In this document: positions 1-7,579 of the stretch, piece by piece | How the letters are laid out: each line of letters opens with the position of its first letter | How positions within the stretch are numbered: the stretch's first letter is position 1 | Assembly: GCA_003566215.1 (NCBI GenBank) | Contig: PXEJ01000177.1 | Span: 1-10,521 of the forward strand | From: Cyanobacteria bacterium T3Sed10_376R1m | GTDB taxonomy: Bacteria; Cyanobacteriota; Cyanobacteriia; Cyanobacteriales; Cyanobacteriaceae | Direction: 5' to 3' | DNA: 10,521 nt | Position numbers and translations under genes: made by a program | Notes under the pieces: generated by a model | The model's input: only the letters and a program-made list of their open reading frames with translations | Database searches by the model: none | What the model was told of the DNA's origin: nothing

Positions 1-441
1 AAGAGTGCTATCAATCTCATCAAGAATCTTTCTGGCTTGATTTTGTAACTTTTCCAACGAACCATCAAAACACTGGAGAATTTCGGTATCAGGTTTCAAC
101 ATTTCTAACCAGCGAGTATGTCCTTGAAGTCTGAATTTATTTTTATTTTGTATTGTAAACCAAGACTCATAAACATACTCAATCATCTTGTGTACAGAGG
201 CATAAAAACGACATGGTTGCCCTTGAAAAGGTTTATCCTCCTTTAGTTCAGCAATTTGTTGAGCAAGAAAATTTTTGGGCAGTTTTCCCTTTTCTTTCCA
301 CACGGAAAAATCAGGATGTTCTGCTATTCTCATGAAGATTTCATTGATTAAAGGAGTGTTTTTCTGACTCATCAACATCCAAAGAAATTGACGGGTATCA
401 GCAGAAGCAACCAAACGACATTGAATAGTAATTAGACTCAT
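1..441 (-). CDS. cas12k: Cas12k, type V-K CAST effector (N-terminal part; gene runs off the left edge)
   Basis: Start ATG is at 441-439, and 147 codons stay open to the window edge. The translation begins MSLITIQCRLV and continues with NTPLINE, HPDF, a QPCRFY segment, a YVYESW segment and RWLEMLKPD. These match what I recall of the Cas12k N-terminus (ITIQ-RL, NTPLINEL, GQHPDFEKW, GQPSRFY, YIYKSW, RWLEML in the Scytonema protein). Cas12k is a naturally nuclease-dead class 2 effector that, with crRNA and tracrRNA, directs TnsB/TnsC/TniQ insertion downstream of an RNA-matched target. Full Cas12k is roughly 640 aa, so most of the protein, including the degenerate RuvC region, is outside. It is divergent from cvkR with a 65-base gap. 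No Shine-Dalgarno is visible and the inferred transcript leader is only about 10 nt. The family call is very secure; integrity of the rest cannot be judged. Confidence 0.95.
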   Translation of the reverse strand, partial: MSLITIQCRLVASADTRQFLWMLMSQKNTPLINEIFMRIAEHPDFSVWKEKGKLPKNFLAQQIAELKEDKPFQGQPCRFYASVHKMIEYVYESWFTIQNKNKFRLQGHTRWLEMLKPDTEILQCFDGSLEKLQNQARKILDEIDSTL

Positions 442-488
442 AGTATTAACAATACTGTTTAATAAAACATATTTGTATAATAACAAAT
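442..488. promoter_or_regulatory. Divergent cas12k/cvkR promoter region with two dyads (probable CvkR operators)
   Basis: Two perfect inverted repeats lie in the 65-base divergent gap. Dyad 1 is AGTATT-aac-AATACT at 442-456, next to the cas12k start. Dyad 2 is ATTTGT-ataata-ACAAAT at 471-488, and its centre contains a consensus -10 TATAAT (476-481) pointing to cvkR. For cas12k (minus strand) a -35 TTGTTA (486-481), 16-base spacer and -10 TATTAA (464-459) can be read. That puts its start near 452, inside dyad 1. Binding at either dyad would block one or both promoters. CvkR proteins are known MerR-type repressors of V-K CAST systems; assigning these dyads to CvkR is inference. Confidence 0.6.
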
Positions 489-506
489 CATTTTATAATT
501 GTTGCT

Positions 507-935
507 ATGAAACAGGAAGCATTTTTTAGTAGCAAAGATATATCAAGGATTACGGGCTGTTCTCTCCGACAATTGCAATATTGGAGAGACAAGGAGGTTG
601 TTGTGCCTTTTATTGGTGCTTCGGGTACGGGAAAGACAATCTACTATTCTTCTGTGGAGTTAGTAGAGGTATCGGTAATGGTATATCTCCTATCTGTGGG
701 TTTAAATCTGGAGATGGTACAAAAAGTCCTCGGTGATTTGAGGACAAAAGAGCCTGACTTTACCAATATCGGCTTTAAAAAACGTTTTATGGTTGTTGCT
801 AGTGATGGTACTGTTAATTTATTGCCTTATGAGCGGGAAGGGGCGATCGCACTTCTGGAAGAGGGCAGAGGGATTATTCCCCTATGGATTGATCAGATTC
901 AATCGAATTTGATGAGTAGTTGGATTGGATCATGA
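507..935 (+). CDS. cvkR: CvkR-like MerR-family repressor of the type V-K CAST
   Basis: The 142-aa protein has a MerR winged helix-turn-helix: residues 7-35 include SSKDISRITGCSLRQLQYWRD, followed by a wing with the IYYSSVELVEV segment and a helix-rich part to about residue 80. No cysteine metal site or large effector domain follows; the short C-terminal half ends IIPLWIDQI. Small MerR proteins encoded divergently beside cas12k are the CvkR repressors, which hold down cas12k expression. This gene has exactly that place and orientation. No Shine-Dalgarno is visible; the -10 at 476-481 gives a leader of about 20 nt. It converges on res with a 45-base gap. It faces away from all other CAST genes in the window, as expected. 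The alternative, an unrelated MerR regulator of cargo, is unlikely given position and sequence. Confidence 0.9.
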   Translation: MKQEAFFSSKDISRITGCSLRQLQYWRDKEVVVPFIGASGTGKTIYYSSVELVEVSVMVYLLSVGLNLEMVQKVLGDLRTKEPDFTNIGFKKRFMVVASDGTVNLLPYEREGAIALLEEGRGIIPLWIDQIQSNLMSSWIGS

Positions 936-980
936 TCAAGCTAAATTTGGAAAAGAAGATTAATGGCTCTATGGTTCGTC

Positions 981-3900
981 TTATTGCCACCATTTATTTT
1001 CTGTTCCATCAATGACACGATAATCAATACCGATCGCCCTAAAATGTTTCTCTGCACACCTTATTTTGAGAGCCTCTTGAGCGTACTGTAAATTTTCAAT
1101 ATCCGTTGTACCTTTGGTTTCCCTCACTAACTGTAGGGTATGTTTTCCCTTTTCATCTCGACAGATAATACCCCAGTCGGGATTATAGTTGCCCAGAATT
1201 TTAGGTAATCTAATTTTGAATTTGGGAGGAAATTTGAAGTAGAGGAATACCTGTTCTTTCTGATCTCGTAAACGATTACTAACGAATCTATCTTCTACAT
1301 CTGAGTCTTTTTGGACTTTATCGTATAATCCGTTTTCCCCCGCTTCAATGATTTCTCGTTGGGGGAAAGTCGTTATCTCTGGAAACACCTCTTCCACATC
1401 ATAGTCGGTGACGCTTTCATCAATAGAAAACTCGATCTGATCAATAATATGCTGTCTAACAGTGCTTTTAATAGTGTTGATAAAAATGCTAGTAAATCCC
1501 TCTGGGTTGTGGAAAACCTTTTGTTTCACATCTTCCTTGATACCCATAAAAATCAGATTAAGGGTTTTGCGAGTGAGATAAGTTTGTTGGGAAGCTCGAT
1601 GAATTAAATTAAACACAGGATAACTATCATCAATGGTTTCAATAGTCTCAGAATCTTGTACCTGCCCTTTTTCGCTAGTAAAAATCAGGGGTTGATATAA
1701 ATCGATTTCCGTTTGAGCTTTGTCTTGAAAACAGATCAAAGAGTCTTCACCGTTATCAACAACCTCGGCAATCTTCTTAAATTCCCGCAAAGGAGGATGT
1801 TTTTGGATGATTTGATTCCAGCGAGTGTTTTTCCTGCTATTCTTCTGAACGGTAATGGTTTCATCAACAATAGTATTTTGATCCTCAAATACTTTACCTT
1901 CAGTATCGGATGAAGTAGAACGTATGATGATATGAAGTTCAGCTTCCTCATCGTTGACAAATTTAAGGGAAATCCGATATTCAGTGATGACGAATTTTCC
2001 TCTACTTAGAATGATTTTGGGTTCTGGATATTGATTGGAGTCCAGTTTTTGGATACAATCCGCCACTAACCCATCAGTATCAATGTTGAAATGATAGTTA
2101 GTTTTTTGACAAAGTTTTTCCCAGAAAGATTGAAACTCTTGACTCTTAAAGAGGTGATTTCGGCGTTTTGCTTCACTTCTTTTGGGGGTAGTTGGTTTAG
2201 GCGGTGCATCTTCTCCTGCTTCAACATATTCTCTTTGTAGGGTTTCTGCGTACTGCTCATAGCTTTCGTTGGCGATGACAGTTAAAATGTTGATATTTTC
2301 GTCTTGAATGCGATCGCCCTGCTGATTGACACATAACCTTAAACCCCTACCAATTTCCTGCCGTTTCTTAATTTCTGAGCGTGTCTGATTGAGGGTACAA
2401 ATTTGGAAGACATTGGGGTTATCCCACCCTTCTTTGAGGGCAGAATGGGCAAAAATAAAGGATACTGACTCACTGAAAGAAAGTAATCGCTCTTTATCCT
2501 TCATAATCAGGTTAAAAGCCTCTTTTTGTGCCTGTACTTCCGCTTTTTTCAACTTCTTATTATCATCTAAGTCGATCGCCTCTTCGACTCCCCCTTGACT
2601 CTTACTCTTAGCAAAATAACCCTCTCTCACATCCTGTGCAGAAAACTTTTCAAAATGAACGGAAATCTTTTTAAGTCGCTCAAACTCCTCATCAAAGATA
2701 GTTTTGATTAAACCTTTATCTGAAATATAATTAGCCACCCGATCAATAAAAAATAGAGATAAAACCTTAATCCCCAAAGGAAATAACTTAGTTTGCTTCT
2801 CGATATGTTCTTTGATCGTTTCCCGAATCTGATAACGGAAAATTTCGGGACTAGAAGGGTCTAAATCCTCTTTTAGCCTCAAGATTAGACCATTATCAAA
2901 CTCAATAAATTCACTATTCTTGGCGACATTGATTTCAGTGACAATAAATCCATGCTGATACTCCTCTCGCTTGGTTTTCAGAAACAAATTATCACCTTGT
3001 TTCAGATCGATCATCATCTCCTTCGCAGTACCATTTTCATCAACAAGAGTCTTCACTTTCGCTGTAATGGGATTACGACTAACGGACTCCAAAATTAAAA
3101 CAGGCTTATTACGATTTTCCGCTTCCTCTACCCCAATTACCTCAATTTTCTTCACGAGGTTTTGTTGATAAGCATCCACAGGGGTTAAACGATAAACTAG
3201 ATTAGGTTTAATGCGGTGGGTGGCGCTATAACGCAACGTAAACAGAGGATTTAGGGTACGGATAGCCTCCTTTGCCTTCTCCGTGCTATCGATGCTCTGA
3301 GGCTCATCTAGGATTAAAATGGGCTTAGTTTGTTGAATATACTGATAGGGGAACAGTTCCCCCGAAAGTTTCTCACTTGGTTTGTAAAGGTTGTTATTGA
3401 GTTTATTAAACGAGTCGTTAGTCATCACCATTATCTCAACAAAGTTAGAGGTGGCAAAGTTTTTCACTCGATTAATTTGCGAACTGTCGTAGGCGGTTAA
3501 ATTCACAACGGGATTATCGTACAGAGAGGCAAAGTGCTTATACATTATCTGAAAGGATTTTCTTACCCCTTCATAGATGGCGGTACTAGGCACAATGATG
3601 ATAAACTTCCGAAAACCATATCTTTTTGATAACTCATAGATAGTGCGTAGATAAACGTAGGTTTTGCCCGTACCCGTTTCCATCTCCACCGTGAAACTGG
3701 GCGATCGCCACGAGTCGTAACTAATACCCTCTAGCATCATCCCCTCATCGACCTCTAAAGAGCGACTTTCTTCAAGGTTGTTTTCCTCTTGAATGGCGAT
3801 CAAATTCTCAAACAGTAACTCATCATAAATTACCTCGTCAGGGGGCAAATTAGGCACGATCTCCTCATCCAATGTTTTGGAGGTGAATGTGTCTGAAAAC

Positions 3901-4040
3901 TTTGTTTGGAGATATTCACCAATCCCATAACTATTTTGATAATCCTCAAGGTTGGGTAAATCCTGAAAAAGTTTAATCACACTCTCAATGGCTTGTAGTT
4001 GAAAGTCTTGATTGGGATCAAATTTAAAGGTTAATTTCAT
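981..4040 (-). CDS. res: Type III restriction enzyme, Res subunit (ATP-dependent helicase-endonuclease)
   Basis: Res of a type III restriction system translocates or slides on DNA with ATP and cuts when two unmodified sites are in the right orientation, in complex with Mod. The 1019-aa chain fits the usual size. Superfamily 2 helicase motifs are in order: motif I METGTGKT (120-127), motif II DEPQ (245-248, the variant typical of type III Res), motif III SATH (272-275), motif V ALKEGWDNPN (534-543) and motif VI QEIGRGLRL (561-569). The C-terminal PD-(D/E)XK nuclease is visible as NPDWG (953-957) and ETKG (974-977), so acidic and lysine catalytic residues are present. It lies 57 bases downstream of mod on the same strand and is probably co-transcribed. 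No Shine-Dalgarno precedes the ATG at 4040. The frame is intact, so the enzyme looks active. Confidence 0.93.
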   Translation of the reverse strand: MKLTFKFDPNQDFQLQAIESVIKLFQDLPNLEDYQNSYGIGEYLQTKFSDTFTSKTLDEEIVPNLPPDEVIYDELLFENLIAIQEENNLEESRSLEVDEGMMLEGISYDSWRSPSFTVEMETGTGKTYVYLRTIYELSKRYGFRKFIIIVPSTAIYEGVRKSFQIMYKHFASLYDNPVVNLTAYDSSQINRVKNFATSNFVEIMVMTNDSFNKLNNNLYKPSEKLSGELFPYQYIQQTKPILILDEPQSIDSTEKAKEAIRTLNPLFTLRYSATHRIKPNLVYRLTPVDAYQQNLVKKIEVIGVEEAENRNKPVLILESVSRNPITAKVKTLVDENGTAKEMMIDLKQGDNLFLKTKREEYQHGFIVTEINVAKNSEFIEFDNGLILRLKEDLDPSSPEIFRYQIRETIKEHIEKQTKLFPLGIKVLSLFFIDRVANYISDKGLIKTIFDEEFERLKKISVHFEKFSAQDVREGYFAKSKSQGGVEEAIDLDDNKKLKKAEVQAQKEAFNLIMKDKERLLSFSESVSFIFAHSALKEGWDNPNVFQICTLNQTRSEIKKRQEIGRGLRLCVNQQGDRIQDENINILTVIANESYEQYAETLQREYVEAGEDAPPKPTTPKRSEAKRRNHLFKSQEFQSFWEKLCQKTNYHFNIDTDGLVADCIQKLDSNQYPEPKIILSRGKFVITEYRISLKFVNDEEAELHIIIRSTSSDTEGKVFEDQNTIVDETITVQKNSRKNTRWNQIIQKHPPLREFKKIAEVVDNGEDSLICFQDKAQTEIDLYQPLIFTSEKGQVQDSETIETIDDSYPVFNLIHRASQQTYLTRKTLNLIFMGIKEDVKQKVFHNPEGFTSIFINTIKSTVRQHIIDQIEFSIDESVTDYDVEEVFPEITTFPQREIIEAGENGLYDKVQKDSDVEDRFVSNRLRDQKEQVFLYFKFPPKFKIRLPKILGNYNPDWGIICRDEKGKHTLQLVRETKGTTDIENLQYAQEALKIRCAEKHFRAIGIDYRVIDGTENKWWQ

Positions 4041-4055
4041 AGGTTGTTAGGGGTT

Positions 4056-4098
4056 TGGGAGATGGGAAGGTGGGGTGATGATGGGGAGGTAGATAGAT
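4056..4098. repeat. Low-complexity G/A-rich degenerate short repeat between mod and res
   Basis: The plus strand carries imperfect copies of units like GGGAGAT, GGGAAGG, GGGGTGATGAT and GGGGAGGTAGATAGAT. The mod/res transcript would read this as C/T-rich. Simple degenerate heptamer-like runs of this kind are common between cyanobacterial genes. It fills the mod-res gap up to the mod stop codon and leaves no room for a normal Shine-Dalgarno before res. Confidence 0.5.
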
Positions 4099-5978
4099 TA
4101 GATGGTTTTGACTTTGCAACCGTCTTCCAACATCACTTTCTGTTGATCTGTGAGGGCATTATCAAGACAAATAAAGCGATCTTCGTCCTCAAGAAGTCTT
4201 ACTTGTTGGATGGTGTCAATGGTTAACGCTTCATCTAGGCAGATAAATAATTGGTGTCCGATGTCGGGGTGTGAGATACAAGTAACTTGATTCGTGGTAA
4301 AGTCTGAGGCTTGATTTACCACGCTATCAAAAGGGAAACCTTCCATTATTTGAATTTCCGCAATGACTTTTTCTGGTGTCCATCCTTCCCTGAATGGCTG
4401 TTCAAATTCCTTGAATTGGATTCCCAACTGTTGCGTATCATTACCCTGATAGTCTTGCCACAGTTTGAGGTTCGATTGATCTAGTTTATAAACCTTAAAG
4501 CCTAAGTCGGGTTTAGCAGTTATTCCTTCTATTTGTCCTGATAATTCCTCTTCAATCTTTTTGATTGCCCTACGGATTCTTTCTTTACCAATTTCGGCGA
4601 TCGTTTTGTAACCTGCTTTATAGGCTTCAGTTTTTTCGTCTGTTTCCTCTGGTATCTGCACACAGATAAATTTTCTGTCTCCTCCATCTTCTTTGTTCAA
4701 TTCCATCACTGCTTGAGCGGTTGTACATGAACCTGCAAAAAAATCCAAAATAATATCATCCTTGGTCGCAATCATCTCTAAAAATTTGATAATAAACTTT
4801 GTGGGTTTTGGAAAAGAAAATATTTGAGCATTACCAAACATTTCTAAAATTTCATTAGTGCCATGTTGGGTATAAATATCTTCTATTAAAGAAAAAGCCT
4901 TAGTAGTTCTTTGATTTCCTTCTGAATCTTTAAGATATTGCTTTGTATGAACGCTATATAGATCTTTTTTATTTTTAATAAACTCAAGCTCTCCTTTTTC
5001 AAGAGCTTTAAAAGTTCTTTCTTTAGACCACAACCATTGTCTTATTGGAAAAATTTCTTTTCCATCGGGACTAGGAATTGGATAAACTAAATTATTTCTT
5101 TCACCCATGCTTTTTGTTGCTTCTAAAGGATGAGTACGATAGGGACCACGGATAGGATAATTATCATCTTGAAACTTGTAATATTTTTTGATCGCTTCTT
5201 CTGTCAAAGGAATAAATATATTTTCCAAACAATCTTTTGCATTGGCATAAAACAAAGTGTACTCATGTAACGTAACTAAATATTTTTCTTTTGCGCCTCC
5301 TCCATATCTTTTTTTCCACACTATACAGTCAATAAAATTTTCTTCTCCAAAAATTTCATTACATAAAGCCCTTAGATTATGTACTTCGTTATCATCAATG
5401 GAGATAAAAATTACTCCATCTTCGGTTAAAAGATTCTTTGCCAATCGCAGACGGGGATACATCATACTGAGCCAATTGGCGTGAAAACGTCCGCTAGACT
5501 TAGGATTACTCGTTAACAATTTCCCTTTATCGTCTGCCTGTGCTGTTTTCTGGAGGTAGTCTGTTCTGTCGTCTTTAAAATCATCGGGATAAATGAAGTC
5601 ATTGCCCGTATTGTAAGGAGGATCAATGTAAATCATCTTAACTCTACCTGCATAGCTTTTCTGTAGCAGTTTCAATACTTCTAAATTATCACCCTCAATG
5701 AAAACATTACCCGTTTCATCTTCATTGATACCCTCACCCTTCATGGGGATTAAAGTACCTTGACTTGGTTTAGTAGCGATTTTTCGAGCCTGTCGTTTTC
5801 CTGCCCAATTTAAGCCAAAATGTTCTACGGAATCGTCATCTTCCCCCAATCCTAAAACTTCTTTTAACGTCTCTAGATCAATGATCCCATCTTTTACAAT
5901 TTCAGGGAATAAAGACTTTAACTGCTGAAGACGAGCTTCTTCTGGGTTTTGATCAGGGTTGAGCTTTTCAACGGACAT
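4098..5978 (-). CDS. mod: Type III DNA adenine methyltransferase, Mod subunit
   Basis: Mod recognises the short asymmetric target and transfers a methyl group from SAM to the N6 of adenine; it is also needed for Res cleavage. The 626-aa protein has the beta-class order: catalytic motif IV DPPYNTG at 119-125, then the variable target-recognition region (about 220-400), then SAM-binding motif I DFFAGSCTTAQAV at 412-424. In motif I the usual second glycine (FxGSG) is C418; other residues do occur here in type III Mods, so activity is still likely. The recognition region is much more AT-rich than the flanks. The start at 5978 gives a normal N-terminus; no Shine-Dalgarno is seen. It is followed by res, 57 bases away on the same strand. 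The target sequence cannot be read from the protein. Confidence 0.94.
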   Translation of the reverse strand: MSVEKLNPDQNPEEARLQQLKSLFPEIVKDGIIDLETLKEVLGLGEDDDSVEHFGLNWAGKRQARKIATKPSQGTLIPMKGEGINEDETGNVFIEGDNLEVLKLLQKSYAGRVKMIYIDPPYNTGNDFIYPDDFKDDRTDYLQKTAQADDKGKLLTSNPKSSGRFHANWLSMMYPRLRLAKNLLTEDGVIFISIDDNEVHNLRALCNEIFGEENFIDCIVWKKRYGGGAKEKYLVTLHEYTLFYANAKDCLENIFIPLTEEAIKKYYKFQDDNYPIRGPYRTHPLEATKSMGERNNLVYPIPSPDGKEIFPIRQWLWSKERTFKALEKGELEFIKNKKDLYSVHTKQYLKDSEGNQRTTKAFSLIEDIYTQHGTNEILEMFGNAQIFSFPKPTKFIIKFLEMIATKDDIILDFFAGSCTTAQAVMELNKEDGGDRKFICVQIPEETDEKTEAYKAGYKTIAEIGKERIRRAIKKIEEELSGQIEGITAKPDLGFKVYKLDQSNLKLWQDYQGNDTQQLGIQFKEFEQPFREGWTPEKVIAEIQIMEGFPFDSVVNQASDFTTNQVTCISHPDIGHQLFICLDEALTIDTIQQVRLLEDEDRFICLDNALTDQQKVMLEDGCKVKTI

Positions 5979-6005
5979 AGGCTAAAAGTGTTTAGGAATA
6001 AGCCC

Positions 6006-6034
6006 ATTGTCGAATTATCAGGATCACTTGTCAA
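6006..6034 (-). promoter_or_regulatory. Candidate sigma-70-type promoter for mod-res
   Basis: On the minus strand a perfect -35 TTGACA (6034-6029) is followed after 17 bases by GACAAT (6011-6006), a 4/6 match to the -10 consensus. The predicted start is near 5999, about 20 bases before the mod ATG. The -35 and spacing are good; the -10 is weak, so strength is uncertain. Confidence 0.4.
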
Positions 6035-6111
6035 GATCAAGAATTGTCTTTCTGAGCTTGTTGAAGAATCTGTAAATGTTGTCACAGTGAAGAAGATAGA
6101 TTTTGTTGTAT

Positions 6112-6139
6112 ATACTTGTCAAAGTATGGTAATGTTACC
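6112..6139. promoter_or_regulatory. Two adjacent inverted repeats upstream of the orphan gene
   Basis: ATACTT-gtca-AAGTAT (6112-6127) is directly followed by GGTAA-tg-TTACC (6128-6139). Both are perfect dyads with short spacers, typical of dimeric repressor sites rather than of a terminator, since no T-run follows directly on either strand. They lie 45-73 bases before the ATG of the orphan gene and 130-160 bases from mod. No convincing -35/-10 pair for the orphan gene was found; TATACT (6111-6116) overlaps the first dyad. Which protein binds is unknown. Confidence 0.35.
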
Positions 6140-6184
6140 TGTTACTAACTTATAAAATTATTTTTTTACACATTTTTTTTAAGT

Positions 6185-6715
6185 ATGAAAGTTAATCAAA
6201 TTTTGTTTCAAGAACTTCAAAAAGTAGATATTTTGTTAGGACATCAGCAATGGACTGAAAGTGAATATAGACTTATTGAAATATTGAAAGCATCAGAACA
6301 AGCCTATGAACAGAGGTTAGAAGGTGCTTCTGCACAGGAAATTCTATTTCTTAAATATGATATATTAGAAAGGCTATGTAAAGTTGTAATTTGTAATAAT
6401 GTTGCACAAGATAAAATAATAGCAACATTAGATTTTTTTGAAAAAATTTGTGCGGATATGATGAATTTGACGGTAAATTACTCTTTAATTCAAGAGGTAG
6501 AATCCTCTAAATTTTATAGAAATATTTACTATACAGTTGATTATGTAAGAAGAAGTATTAATTATTTTATTTTAAGAATTAATCAAGGAAAATCAGTCAA
6601 TCAATTTTTAATACCCCAAGATATTGGTGCACCATTAATTTTGTTTGATTATAATCTCTATCCAGATGCTCCCCAACCATCAGAACAATTGCTTAAAATA
6701 CAAGGATTAATCTAA
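6185..6715 (+). CDS. Orphan 176-aa protein of unknown function
   Basis: I do not recognise this protein. It is 176 aa, rich in Leu, Ile, Glu, Lys and Tyr, with no signal peptide, membrane segment or cysteine cluster. The first 150 residues look mostly helical (for example LFQELQKVDILLGHQQWTE and the DILERLCKVVICNN part); the last 25, with GAPLILFDYNLYPDAPQP, look less regular. It is the only cargo gene on the plus strand. Sampled composition is very AT-rich (6421-6480 holds 16 G/C in 60). Its leader has T7 and T8 runs and no Shine-Dalgarno. Its TAA (6713-6715) overlaps the nuclease stop by 3 bases tail to tail. The long open frame and clean ends support a real gene. A regulator, immunity or inhibitor role for the neighbouring nuclease or restriction genes is possible but unsupported. 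Confidence 0.65.
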   Translation: MKVNQILFQELQKVDILLGHQQWTESEYRLIEILKASEQAYEQRLEGASAQEILFLKYDILERLCKVVICNNVAQDKIIATLDFFEKICADMMNLTVNYSLIQEVESSKFYRNIYYTVDYVRRSINYFILRINQGKSVNQFLIPQDIGAPLILFDYNLYPDAPQPSEQLLKIQGLI

Positions 6716-7554
6716 ATATCAAAACTTTCAATGTCTGGGATATTTTCCAAGTTAGCATAAAGAAAGTCCTCTCTTTCCGCATCACTACCATAGTCATTCA
6801 AGAAACGGCTTAATAAAGAATCCGCTTGAGAAGAGGAAGATTTTACATAACGCCGATAGGCTGAACAAGAAAACCTCGCATCACAGTTACGGCATACTTG
6901 CACAGCAAAAGTGATTTTTTTCCCAGCTAATTTTCCCTTTAGTTTCTCTAAGGATGGAGGTTGAAATTGTCGAGATTCGATTGCATCTACCACTTCCCCA
7001 AATTCGCTAATCGTCTCGGCTACTTTTTCTTGGTTAAAGGGAATATCGATGAGGGGTTGCCACCGTTGGATTTCTTTGGTGATATACCTTTGATCATCTT
7101 TTCTTACTGCTTCTCTGAGAGTAACAGGAAGAGACGTAGCAATGATGGCGGTTTGGTCTAGTTCTTGTTGTCGTAAACCCTGCCAAATATGGGCATAGAC
7201 GTTAAGTTGCTTTTCATATTCTGGTACATTTCCCCTGACATAATCCGAATCATGGGTTTTTATGTCGTACATTGTTGTTTGATCTTGTTCTCGAATGATG
7301 TCCACCACACCCTCGATGGTGTATTTTCTGCCCTCTGGGGTTATCTGTTCTGGCAAACTCAGGATTACTTCGGTATCTGTGACGTTCTCTGCTACCTCCC
7401 TGAGTTTCCGCCAATAAAATAAAACTTGGTTCAATGCACTTTGTTTGGTGTCAGCAGAGAGGGCGTGACCTCCTTCTAGGCGCATCATCTCGTAGTTTTG
7501 TTCAAACAGTTCCTTGATGCGTTCTTCTATAGCTAAATCGTCAATATTTGTCAT
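6712..7554 (-). CDS. RecB/AddB-type PD-(D/E)XK nuclease subunit (Fe-S type), split from the upstream helicase
   Basis: The 280-aa protein reads as the catalytic part of a PDDEXK_1 (RecB/AddB/Cas4-like) nuclease. IEGVVDII gives D85, MYDIKT gives D97 and K99, and EKQLNVYAH (Q116, Y120) matches the QxxxY motif; E62 may also take part. Near the end, C221, C224 and C230 form C-x2-C-x5-C, the spacing of the last three 4Fe-4S cysteines of AddB-type nucleases. The family's first cysteine and the histidine motif are missing here and occur at the end of the upstream helicase (C820, H847 there). It starts 25 bases after the helicase stop in another frame. An AAGGA Shine-Dalgarno (7562-7566) sits 7 bases before the ATG. 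It probably acts only together with the helicase, on DNA ends. The C-terminal 40 residues are acidic and unassigned. Confidence 0.85.
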   Translation of the reverse strand: MTNIDDLAIEERIKELFEQNYEMMRLEGGHALSADTKQSALNQVLFYWRKLREVAENVTDTEVILSLPEQITPEGRKYTIEGVVDIIREQDQTTMYDIKTHDSDYVRGNVPEYEKQLNVYAHIWQGLRQQELDQTAIIATSLPVTLREAVRKDDQRYITKEIQRWQPLIDIPFNQEKVAETISEFGEVVDAIESRQFQPPSLEKLKGKLAGKKITFAVQVCRNCDARFSCSAYRRYVKSSSSQADSLLSRFLNDYGSDAEREDFLYANLENIPDIESFDI

Positions 7555-7561
7555 GGTTTTA

Positions 7562-7566
7562 TCCTT
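7562..7566 (-). promoter_or_regulatory. Shine-Dalgarno of the nuclease gene
   Basis: AAGGA on the minus strand lies 7 bases before the ATG at 7554. It supports independent translation of the nuclease and that start codon. cas12k, cvkR, res, mod and the orphan gene show no comparable site. Confidence 0.7.
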
Positions 7567-7579
7567 GTGAATTGTTTGA

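Noticed and set aside
624..647. GASGTGKT in CvkR resembles a Walker A nucleotide-binding loop
   Set aside because: It falls in the wing of a small MerR domain with no other NTPase motifs; as I recall, related CvkR proteins have a similar Gly/Thr-rich turn without the lysine. Chance match.
928..937. Palindrome GATCATGATC across the cvkR stop codon
   Set aside because: Ten bases without a T-run or G/C-rich stem; not a terminator, and easily chance.
6040..6072. Stretch resembling a dispersed intergenic element around TTTCTGAGCTTGTTGAAGAA
   Set aside because: Only one copy is in the window and no convincing hairpin could be drawn, so a repeat family cannot be supported from this sequence alone.
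5949..6155. 68-codon plus-strand open frame between mod and the orphan gene
   Set aside because: It starts antisense inside mod, covers the candidate mod promoter and dyads, lacks a Shine-Dalgarno and has no protein-like pattern.
6712..7554. The PD-(D/E)XK protein as a stand-in for TnsA, which V-K CASTs lack
   Set aside because: Its motifs and cysteine spacing are RecB/AddB-like and continue the domain begun in the helicase; it is not placed with the tns genes.
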